Translations under genes and position numbers: made by a program
Notes under the pieces: model-generated
Database searches by the model: none
What the model saw: the letters and a program-made list of their open reading frames with translations, nothing else
Told to the model about the DNA's origin: nothing
Shown here: one piece after another, positions 21,346 to 29,986 of the stretch
How positions within the stretch are numbered: position 1 is the first letter of the stretch
Layout: every line of letters begins with the position of its first letter
Assembly: GCF_947179515.1 (NCBI RefSeq)
Contig: NC_067485.1
Span: 11,846,096-11,910,095 of the forward strand
Origin: Apodemus sylvaticus
Lineage: Eukaryota; Chordata; Mammalia; Rodentia; Muridae
DNA length: 64,000 bases
Direction: 5' to 3'

Positions 21346-21412
21346 AAGGCCAACAGGTGTACATGGCAAGCTCCAGGACAGCCAGGGCTACATAGTGAAT
21401 CCCTGTCGTGGG
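21346..21412 (+). repeat. B1 SINE, right half (split by LTR)
   Basis: 'aaggccaacaggtgtacatg' then 'gctccaggacagccagggct' to 'gtgaatccctgtc', continuing the B1 begun at 20848. Confidence 0.7.
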
Positions 21413-21667
21413 AGGTGGGGGGGAATGCACTACATTGGTCTAGTCCAGTATCACATTGTCAGGAGGCAGGGCAGCATGCAGACTTGGTGCTACATAGGTA
21501 GCTCAGTTCTACATCCAGATCCACAGGCAGCAGGGAGAGAGAGCCACTAAGCCTGGCTTGGGCACTTGAAACCCTCAACTTAGTGACACAACAACAAGGC
21601 AGCACCTAATGCCTCCCCTTAAACCACTGAAAAATGTCAGTGTATGGGGCCATTTTTTGTTTTCATT

Positions 21668-21832
21668 CTTTTTTTTTTTAAGGGTTCTACTTATTTTATC
21701 TATTCTATCTACACTATAGGCATCAGACCTCATTTTAGATGATGAGCCACCATGTGGTTGCTGGGGACTGAACTCATGACCTTTGGAAGAGCAGTCAGTG
21801 CTCTTAATCTCTGCGCCATCTATCTCTCCAAC
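21668..21832 (-). repeat. B2-family SINE
   Basis: Reverse B2 with a T-run tail at left and the head 'gcgccatctatctctccaac' at right. It is shortened in the centre. Confidence 0.85.
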
Positions 21833-21884
21833 CTGTTGTTTTCATTCTTAGTCAGAATTCCATATATGGGTTTTAAAGTTGGGG

Positions 21885-21948
21885 CCAGAACTCCTGTGTT
21901 CATGCTTTTGAGGAAAGCACTTACCAACTGAGCTATCACCCTGAACAT
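21885..21948 (-). repeat. ID-like SINE fragment
   Basis: 'agcacttaccaactgagcta' is the reverse of the ID head. Confidence 0.4.
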
Positions 21949-22024
21949 TCTTAGCCATAATTCCAGGAGATCATTCCAGGAAAGTCTGCTACAGAAAGGA
22001 ACAAGACAGGACTGAAGTTGATGC

Positions 22025-22500
22025 CGTGGTTAGGGTTTTCTACAGGAACACAAACAACAGAAATACATGCATGGAAGGAATTTACTAGACTGCTTTAAAC
22101 AACAATGGCTGGGATGTACAATGGCTGTCTGCATGCTGGAACAGTCATGAGAATGATGCCTCAGCAGTCCCAGGCTAGCCCAGAAGGCCTGAGAATGGGT
22201 TTGTATGTGAGGGCAAGCCAACAGTGATGGTGGTGGTGGTGCACTCGCCAGGAAGGAGTGAAGGAACAGGCAACACTGCTTGTTCCTGAGCTCCGGATGC
22301 TTCCGGAGACCACCATGTTCTTGGCAGGCAGTATTTCCTACTTCCTAGAGCTAACATTTCTTGGACATGCCCTCAAAGACCCATCCAAATGTGTCTCTGC
22401 TGATTACAGACCCAACCAAGCACAACATCAGGAGTCACCTCAACAGGTTCTCTTCAGTGTAATCTATAATTCATTCCCCCCAAATAGTCATGAAGAAAAG
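22025..22500. repeat. Interspersed repeat, unclassified (MaLR-like start)
   Basis: Begins 'ggttagggttttctacagga', a start seen in rodent LTR-type repeats. The rest is diverged, and no coding potential is seen. Confidence 0.25.
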
Positions 22501-22538
22501 GTTGAAAAATCAGTTTTTCAAGACCCTTCAAAGCGATG

Positions 22539-22641
22539 TTTTTCTGGAGATAAGATCTCATACAGAGCAATGGAGGCCTGGTCATGATTTGTCCTTTCTC
22601 TCAGAGATCTGAGATTAAGTGGGTGCCACCACACCTGGCTC
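22539..22641 (-). repeat. B1 SINE, degenerate
   Basis: 'tttttctggagataagatct' through 'gtgggtgccaccacacctgg'. An old copy with an internal deletion. Confidence 0.5.
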
Positions 22642-22969
22642 AAAGCAGTATCTGGTGCTTAGAACCATTTGCAGAGAAAATGGTTTTATGGTTCCATGGT
22701 TTTTACTTAGAAAGTGACTATTAATCCAATGAAGCCTTACCACTAACAAAAAGATCTGGTCACTGTTGATTAGCTATTCTCTAGGGTGAACATGATCCTC
22801 TCATCACAAGCAGCAGGAGAGGGCAATGGAGGCCCACCCTGCCACCTGTAGCAGACAGGGGCTCTTCCTGAGAGCTCCAGGACAAGTCAGAAAGAGTCAG
22901 TGCTGAAGGTTACAGGGATTTTGAGCTGGATATATGGTGTTCTTATTTTCATTACATTTTAATTTGGAG

Positions 22970-23117
22970 GCACAGATGGCACAGAGCTTGTGGGAAGGTC
23001 AGAGGGCAACGTATGTGACCAGGTTGTCTCCTTTCATCACGTGGGTCTTAGGAGCCTTGTTCAGGTCTTTGGACTAGGTAAGAAGTGCCTTTACCCACTG
23101 AGCCATCTCTTCATCCC
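22970..23117 (-). repeat. B3-type SINE
   Basis: Reverse head 'cactgagccatctcttcatc' at right. The body is B3-like ('ggtcagagggcaacgtatgt'). Confidence 0.5.
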
Positions 23118-23257
23118 TATACCTGGAATTCTCTACATAAACAAAGCATCATCTCTCTAGGCCGTCTTCACAGCAAACACTGGTAGTGCTGGCACTCTCT
23201 GTTCTCAGCTAAAGACTTCAATCAGACTTTGGGGGTGAGAGAAGATACTTTGCGTTT

Positions 23258-23318
23258 ATCGAGACAGGGTTTGCCTGTATACTCTGCTGGGATTAAAGAC
23301 ATGTGCCACTGCCCAGCT
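23258..23318 (-). repeat. B1 with large internal deletion
   Basis: 'cgagacagggtttgcctgta' is joined directly to 'tgctgggattaaagacatgt', losing the middle of B1. Confidence 0.7.
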
Positions 23319-23320
23319 TT

Positions 23321-23488
23321 TTTGTTTTTTTTTTTTTTAAAGGTTTATTTATTATATGTGAGCACTCCAGAAGAGGGTTATCAGATCTCATTAGGGATGG
23401 TTATGAGCCACCATGTGGTTGTTGGGAATTGAACTTAGGGCCTTGGGAAGAGCAGTCAGTGCTCTTAATCGCTGAGCCATCTCTCCAG
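23321..23488 (-). repeat. B2 SINE
   Basis: T-run at 23321-23338, then a near-complete reverse B2 to 'gagccatctctccag'. Confidence 0.92.
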
Positions 23489-23741
23489 AGCTGATACTTT
23501 GCTTTCTTACACTCCTTTCCCCTTCCTTTTCTGCCTCAAGAGCAGTTCTGGCTTCCCGAGAGACACTCTGATTATGCCTAATAACTTTTCCTTGCAGAGT
23601 GGTGGGGAAGGCTCACAAGCCTCCAGGAGATCAAGGTCACCTCCCTTGCTCCAGATCATCAAAGAGGAGACTCCTCAGTAGTGTAGCTGCCTTTTGGCAA
23701 CCTATGCTCCTGTATGTAGCAGTGGATTTGTTAAACCACTT

Positions 23742-23940
23742 TGGTTCCCAGCGAGTCGTGCATGTCCTGCACTACTGGTCCCAATGAGTCGTGCATGTCC
23801 TGCACTACTAGTCACAGCGAGTTGTGCATGTCCTGCACTACTGGTCACAGCTAGTCGTGCATGTCCTACACTACTGGTCACAGTGAGTCGTGCATGTCCT
23901 GCACTACTGGTCACAGCGAGTCGTGCATGTCCATCCAGGA
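23742..23940. repeat. 33-bp minisatellite, six copies
   Basis: The block 'agtcgtgcatgtcctgcact' recurs at 23754, 23787, 23820, 23853, 23886 and 23919, an exact 33-bp spacing with one to three changes per unit. Because 33 is a multiple of three, both strands show long open frames, but nothing else supports coding. Confidence 0.97.
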
Positions 23941-24338
23941 GCCCTTTGGATTCTCGAATGAGACACAAGCACCAGCTAATTTTGATAACCTGGACTAGCT
24001 CAATGGCTGGACATTAGTAAAGCTCTCACAACTAGCACAGAGTTGTTTTATCCTTGCTGCTGTTGCCTCTGGGGCAGACAGACGGGGACACACACACACA
24101 CACCGTTTTCCCTTCCCACCTACATTGCTACATGATTTTTCTTCTGCACTCTTATATTGTATCCCTTTTACTCCCTCTCCCTCAGACCCTTGCCTGTGCA
24201 AGCTAAAAGTCCTGCCCTGTCAATAGCTGTACCGAAATTCTTTATTATTAATCAAAGCCAGCTCCGGACAGGGACCCTCAGGTCTGGAAGTGCAGCTTTT
24301 GGGAGCTGAAATAAGACAAAGCATTAAAACCAATTCCT

Positions 24339-24532
24339 GGGGCTGGAGAGATGGCTCAGTGGTTAAGAGCACTGACTGCAATTCCCAAGGTCCTGAGTTC
24401 AAATACTAGCAACCACATGGTGGCTCACAACCATCCATAACAAGATCTGACACCTTCTTCTGGACTGTCTGAAGACAGCTATAGTGTACTTACATATAAT
24501 AAATTAATACATCTTAAAAAAAAAAAAAAAGA
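24339..24532 (+). repeat. B2 SINE
   Basis: Full B2 with 'ggggctggagagatggctca' head and an A-tail at 24517-24532. Confidence 0.94.
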
Positions 24533-25138
24533 ACCAATTTCCAACACCTATACATACGTAGCCAACCACCTCTGGTCCAACAAGCTGGTCTGCTGTCCCT
24601 CCAGTCCCTTCTTCAGCGGCAGAATGCAGATAGCAAAAGTCAAACAAACAAACAACAACAAAAAAGTATTAACATGTTCTTTTTTTGCCGGATGTGCTGC
24701 TGGGAACCCAGCACCTCTCAAATGCTGGGCAATGCTCTACCACAAACTTCTATTTCCAGCCGTGTAGTGGCATATCTTAATCAGGAGCCAAAGTGGAACA
24801 TTACACGCTGTACTCGACAGGCAGGACTTGAGTGACAAAACACAGTCTTGCTATGTGTATAGCGTTGGACACACAACTCAGTCTGTAAAATCAAGCATTT
24901 ACTGACTATAGGTACTGATAATGAAGGACTACATGGTCTCTAACCTTAGGAAGCTTATATTCTATAAGGTAGGCAATAAACAAAAGTACAGCTCTGTGTA
25001 ACAGGCTGTGCAGAGCACCTGTAATCCTTGCACTCTGGTGAAGCAAGAGATCAGGGGGTCCATGCCACCAGCGAAGACTACATTGGTCACTGGCACTGTC
25101 TCAAAGGAACAAAATAAAGACATAAAATAGCACTATGC

Positions 25139-25274
25139 AGCTTAATCCCAGCACTTGGGAGACAGAGGCAGGCAGATTTCTGAGTTCAAGGCCAGCCTGG
25201 TCTACAGAGTGAGTTTCAGGACAGCCAGGGCTACACAGGGAAACCCTGTCCTGAAAAACAAAACAAAACAAAAA
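25139..25274 (+). repeat. B1 SINE, 5' truncated
   Basis: Begins at 'cttaatcccagcacttggga', lacking the first ~20 bp. Tail (CAAAA)n. Confidence 0.92.
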
Positions 25275-25409
25275 ATGGCTGGTCTGTTTTTCCTGTGTGT
25301 GTAATGTGGATGCTAAACTGTGCTAAGTACAGTACAAGAGGAGTTCCGAGGCAGCTCAGAGAGCAGGTACTTTGGTCTCTAGTTTTCCATTCTGGAGAAG
25401 CTGTTGTGG

Positions 25410-25580
25410 AGCAGGTGAGCCGGCTTAGTGGGCAGAGGAGCTCACAGTCACAGTTCAGTCTCCTGCAGAGGCAAAGTTCCAACTCCTGGGACCTGATTCC
25501 CAACCTCCACAGCTGAGCCAGGGCGGACACACTCACAAGAACACACAGATGCACACACGCAAAGTATATAAAATGCAACT
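25410..25580 (+). repeat. B3-type SINE, degenerate
   Basis: 'gtgagccggcttagtgggca' and 'tcctgggacctgattcccaa', then a cacacgcaaagtatataaaa tail. Confidence 0.4.
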
Positions 25581-25598
25581 TTTAAGAAAGATACAAAT

Positions 25599-25935
25599 GG
25601 GGCTGGAGAGATGGCTCAGCAGGTAAGAGCACTGATTGCTCTTCTGGAGGTCCTGAGTTCAATTCCCAGCAACAACATGGAGGCTCACAACCATCTGTAA
25701 TGGGATCTGATGCCCTCTTCTGGTGACAACTACAGTGTACTCACATATAATAAATAATAAATCTTTTTTTGTTTTTTCTTGGAGACAGGGTTTCTCTGTG
25801 TAGCTCTGGCTGTCCTGGAACTCATTCTGTATATCAGGCTGGCCTCGAACTCAGAAATCTGCCTGCCTCTCCTTCCCAAGTGCTGGGATTAAAGGCGTGC
25901 ACCACCACCGCCTGGTTATAAATCTTTTAAAAAAA
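25599..25935 (+). repeat. B2 SINE interrupted by an antisense B1
   Basis: B2 body at 25599-25763. The tail 'ataaatcttttaaaaaaaag' resumes at 25918 after the inserted B1, with 'aataaatctttt' on both sides as the probable target duplication. Confidence 0.9.
25764..25916 (-). repeat. B1 SINE nested in B2
   Basis: Complete reverse B1 from the T-rich tail to 'gcaccaccaccgcctggt'. Confidence 0.94.
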
Positions 25936-26411
25936 AGTTACAAATGTAGTTAAAAAAAAAAAGCAGCAAACCCTACAGAAGACTGGATGCACTCATAAAC
26001 CTCCCAAGTCTAGACTGAGTTTCCCATTTAAAACAGGCACAACTTAACTCCAGTTAATTCATTATATTGGTTTCTGTGTGTGATGTTGAGAAAACAAACT
26101 TGGTATCTAGAAACTGCTGCTCCAAAGAAGAATCAGAAGTCACAGAGGCATTGTGGTAACTAATTAGAATACGTGCACACAACAAGGCCACGGAATCATG
26201 AAAAGGAGTGTGCAGGCCAGGCCAGGCTGCGGGGAACCTGGTGCTGTGACTTGATATCTGCACCTTCTCCTTCTCCTCCTTTGACTCTTCTGGGATGACG
26301 AAGAACAGACCCAGGGCTCATGCAAGGCAACCAAGCACAAAACATATAACACAAAATATTTTTGAAAAGAATATATATTTGATAATCGAGAGTGAAAGAG
26401 AATTTGTTTGT

Positions 26412-26549
26412 CTTGTTTTGAGGCAGGGTTTCCATGTGTAGCCCTGGCTATCCTGGAAGTTTGCACATCAGGAGGGCTTAAAATTCAAAGATCCACCTGT
26501 CTCTGCCCGCAAGTGTCAGGATTAAAGGCATGCACTATCACACCTGGTT
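26412..26549 (-). repeat. B1 SINE, diverged
   Basis: 'gaggcagggtttccatgtgt' to 'gcatgcactatcacacctgg'. Confidence 0.85.
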
Positions 26550-26592
26550 TAAGTCACAAAGGTTTAAAGAAAACTCCCCCACCCCCACCCCC

Positions 26593-26680
26593 AGGGTTTC
26601 TCTGTGTAGCCCTGGCTGTCCTGGAACTCACTCTGTAGACCAGGCTGGCCTCTAACTCAGAAATCCACCTGCCTCTGGCC
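26593..26680 (-). repeat. B1 fragment
   Basis: The right two-thirds of a reverse B1, nearly consensus. The head side stops abruptly at 'cacctgcctctg'. Confidence 0.88.
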
Positions 26681-26740
26681 GGCCTAAAAAACCGTTTCTT
26701 AATTTTAAAATTTTTCCTTTAATTTTTAATTCCCAATAAG

Positions 26741-26935
26741 CCGGGCGGTGGTGGCGCACGCCTGTAATCCCAGCACTCTGGGAGGCAGAGGCAGGTGGAT
26801 TTCTGAGTTTGAGGCCAGTCTGGTCTACAGAGTGAGTTCCAGGACAGCCAGGGCTATACAGAGAAACCCTGTCTCAAAAAAACCAAATCAAAACAAAAAA
26901 ACAAAAAAACAAAAAAACCAACCCCCCCCCCTAAA
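26741..26935 (+). repeat. B1 SINE
   Basis: Near-consensus B1. The flanking 'aattcccaataa' at about 26729 and 26940 is a probable target duplication. Confidence 0.95.
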
Positions 26936-27164
26936 AAAAAATTCCCAATAAAGCTTTTTTGGTGTTTTTGGGGTTTTTTTGGTGACAATATTAAGTCTTC
27001 ATGTACCCGAAAACCAATGCCCCCTTCTGGCCTTAAAGGCCAGTCTGTGTCTCTGTCTCTCATGCACGCAGACAAAAAGCATATATGCCCAAAATTAACA
27101 TTTATGTCTTAAAAAGGATGCATATTTGATAAGCTGAGCAGAAGAGAACTTTTTTCTTAAAAGA

Positions 27165-27300
27165 AGATGCACTGCATGTATGCTCTCCAGTACCTAGGAG
27201 GCAGAACAGATAGATATGTATCTAACTGCGAGTTCAATGCCAACCTGGTCTACAGAGCACAGGCTAGCCAGGGCTACACAGTAAGAATGTGTCTTAAGAA
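27165..27300 (+). repeat. B1 SINE, old
   Basis: 'gcgagttcaatgccaacctg' and 'ctagccagggctacacagta' are clear; the left third is very diverged. Confidence 0.65.
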
Positions 27301-27311
27301 ATACCAAAAGA

Positions 27312-27465
27312 GCAAGGCAGTGGTGGCGCACGCCTTTAATCCCAGCACTTGGGAGGAAGAGGCAGGTGGATTTCTGAGTCAGAGGCCAGCCTGGTCTATA
27401 GAGTGAGTTCCAGGACAGCCAGGGCTATACAGAGAAACCCTGTCTCGAAAAAAAAACAAAACAAG
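27312..27465 (+). repeat. B1 SINE
   Basis: Complete B1 about 110 bp beyond the distal Ddx46 polyadenylation signal. Confidence 0.94.
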
Positions 27466-27576
27466 AAACGCAAAATGACTAATACTTAGATGTCTACAAA
27501 TAAAAAGATTTGAGAAAAAACAAAAGAGAAAGCATTCAATGAAAGATAATCTGAGACAAATGCCAACTAAATCAAC

Positions 27577-27582
27577 TTTATT
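27577..27582 (-). promoter_or_regulatory. Ddx46: Distal polyadenylation signal candidate of Ddx46
   Basis: AATAAA on the minus strand within a SINE-free AT-rich block (27545-28120) of typical 3'-UTR texture. Using it would give a 3' UTR of about 2.4 kb containing three old SINE fragments. Confidence 0.45.
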
Positions 27583-28129
27583 CTGTAAGGAATTTAGAGA
27601 GCAGGAGCAAATATTGATATTGCATTAAAAAGCAAATTAAACTGTACATCATTAAAACTTTAAAAATCAGTCAGTGCTGACACTAACAGATATGCTGGGC
27701 AAGATTTCACTTTAAATGCTACCAGTGTTTCTTCACAGCTAGGTACACAAACAGAAAATGTGATATGATGTAATTCCTGACTCTCCAGGGAGCCAGGGAG
27801 TTCAGGGAGCACCACTGCACTAGTGTGAAGTTTCTGGGAGCACCACTGCACCAATGTGGCTGCTGTGTACACTGAAAGTAACAAACTACACCTGGGCGAT
27901 GAAGAGAAGCAATAAGTAAACCAGGTCAGAAGCCGTGCTGGTGACTGGGATTCTATCTCCTTCTGCTGTGACGGGTAATTGCTCTATTTTCTTGAAGTAA
28001 CTGGGTATGTGAAGGTCTAAAAATATTTCCCAAGTAGATTTTACTTTTCTAGTACAAGTAACCTTACACTCAGCAAGTGGGATACTTGGCTGTCACTATG
28101 GCTTTTAACTATGTTACATTGGTTTATTG

Positions 28130-29030
28130 TTCTTTAGATTTATTCACTAGAACTACATACAGCAAACTGTAAGCTGCCATGGGTGTTGAGATCTGAACCT
28201 GGGTCCTCTAAAAGAGTAGCGGGTGCTCTTGACCACTGAATCACTGAAAGTATTTAACAACTCTAGTACGCCCTGACTTAAAAAAAAAAAAAAAAACCAA
28301 CCTCTAAATCAACAATATATACACATATATTTGCGTGTTCTCTTTTTATAAGACTGGGTCTCACTGTGTAGCTCTGACTAGCCTGAAACTCACTATGTAA
28401 AACCAGATGCAGGGAAGAACAGGCTGATCTGGAACTCAGGGACCATCCTGTCTCTGCTGCCCACAGGCTGGATTACAGGTGGGTGCCACCACACCTGGTC
28501 TAAATAATAGATTATTCTGTCTCTTTAGGTAATCCAATTATTCAGAATTAGACCTCAAACACTCTAAAGTGCAATTTTTGATTCTTTGTGCACCAAATTT
28601 TACTAAGAAATACTGCGGTCTGAAATGTAAATACCAGTATTTGATGTAATTTGCTTATTTCCGTTTACTACATTTATTTACACCTGTGTGCTCATGAGAC
28701 GGCACATACGCACAGCAATGCATATCACAGAACAACTTGGACGTTCTGCTATATGGATAAAGGGGTTGAACTGAGGTGATCAGGTTGGGCAGCAAGACCC
28801 ACATCCACAGAGTCGCCGCACCTGCCACCAACCAGCAGTGAACAAGAACACTGTTTCTGTGTTAGACCCTGAGCATGCTACGCCAGTGCGTCCCGCTGAC
28901 CCGTGCCCAGCTTGTCTGCACTGCTTCTGACACGAGGCTGTATTATGTAAGGCCAAGCTGGCTTCACGGTCATGATTCATCCACCTCTGCCTCCTTGGGG
29001 CTGCGATTACAGGCATGAACCACCAGGCCT
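28130..29030 (-). repeat. Three old SINE fragments (B3-like, B1, B1) in possible Ddx46 3' UTR
   Basis: 28130-28247 is a B3-like fragment in reverse ('gatctgaacctgggtcctct'). 28340-28500 is an old reverse B1 with a ~30-bp insertion near 28400-28425. 28915-29030 is another degenerate reverse B1 ('cctccttggggctgcgatta'). Their age suggests this segment has long tolerated insertions. Confidence 0.6.
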
Positions 29031-29287
29031 TGTTTTAATAAGGGAGAAAATTCATAACCTATTCCATCACTCTGAAGGACAGTTAGGTTAAAAGTAAGAT
29101 TAAGGTATAGTATGTACCATAATATAAAGGACTGAGGAAACACTTCAGACACAGGAATAACATGTAGTATGTATTCATCACAATCACTTTCTCTAAAGGA
29201 GTCAATAAAGAAGTCAGTGCTCAGGCAAAGCCAGAGGGTGAGAGAGAACCTGAAATAGTAACACTCACACAGTAGAAAGAAGTGGGA

Positions 29288-29385
29288 AGCCGAGTGTGCT
29301 AAAACCTAGCACTGGAAAGGCAGATTGGGAAGATCAGGAGTTCACGGCCTGCTCATGCTCCACAAGGACTCTCTCAAACGTAGGA
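29288..29385 (+). repeat. B1 SINE, degenerate
   Basis: 'agccgagtgtgctaaaacct', 'ggcagattgggaagatcagg'. Shortened right arm. Confidence 0.5.
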
Positions 29386-29674
29386 AGAAATAAGAAAGAA
29401 ATGCAAAAATCCCATTATACAATTTTAACTTTATGAAACCGAGGCTTGACTATTACTCATTTCTGATAAAATTAAAATAAAAACTCTTGAGCCTGCTTTG
29501 TGAACTTCCAGCACAACATTCTAAGATCCAGCTGTAGGCTCCGCGCAGTCCAGTAAGGTATGAGCATAGAGGCAACAACGACACATGACAAGGACTTTCT
29601 CCCTTTTCTCAGGTGACAAGCACATCAGACCCTACTGTAAGGATAGGTCACTGGCCCCTCTGGGCCTGACAAAC

Positions 29675-29680
29675 TTTATT
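29675..29680 (-). promoter_or_regulatory. Ddx46: Proximal polyadenylation signal candidate of Ddx46
   Basis: AATAAA on the minus strand about 260 bases past the stop codon, followed downstream (lower coordinates) by GT-rich sequence around 29610-29640. It would give a compact 3' UTR. Confidence 0.55.
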
Positions 29681-29938
29681 ACTGCTTTCAGTACAAAATC
29701 CCAACGTCTTCCAGATATTTAAGGTGTTGGTATCTAAGGTTTACATTGAAGAACATCACACTCTGAAAACAGGTCTGATTTAAATGGAGTTTGGATGGGT
29801 ATGGGGTAGTACTTACAGACAACCTCTTGATCAAACAGTGGTTTCTATTATTTAAAAAATAAGTAAGACAGATTTTTAAAAGTCTTACAATACACTGTAA
29901 ACATCACAGACAGCACAGGTACAAAGTGGCTCCGGTTT

Positions 29939-29986
29939 TTATAATACTTTGTATCGTCCTTTGTTGGTTGGTTGATATGAATTTTG
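29939..29986 (-). CDS. Ddx46: Ddx46 last coding exon (residues ~1018-1032 and stop)
   Basis: Acceptor catcatag then fifteen codons ending in RYKVL and TAA at 29941-29939. The exon continues as the 3' UTR to one of the two polyadenylation signals at 29675 or 27577. Confidence 0.95.
   Translation of the reverse strand, partial: QNSYQPTNKGRYKVL

Larger units (their letters stand above)
17480..27560. other. Intergenic region between C5orf24 promoter and Ddx46 3' end
   Basis: About 10 kb without a supported gene, filled by SINEs, LTR-like blocks, a URR1 element and a minisatellite listed separately. Stretches with nothing recognisable include 20190-20610, 22640-22970, 23490-23740, 24540-25000 and 25940-26400. 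Confidence 0.7.

Noticed and set aside
23742..23940. Regular repeats that could recall a CRISPR array
   Set aside because: Direct tandem units with no spacers, in a mammalian genome, and no cas genes.
23694..24017. 107-codon plus frame and 88-codon minus frame with 11-residue repeats
   Set aside because: Both arise from the 33-bp minisatellite, whose period is a multiple of three.
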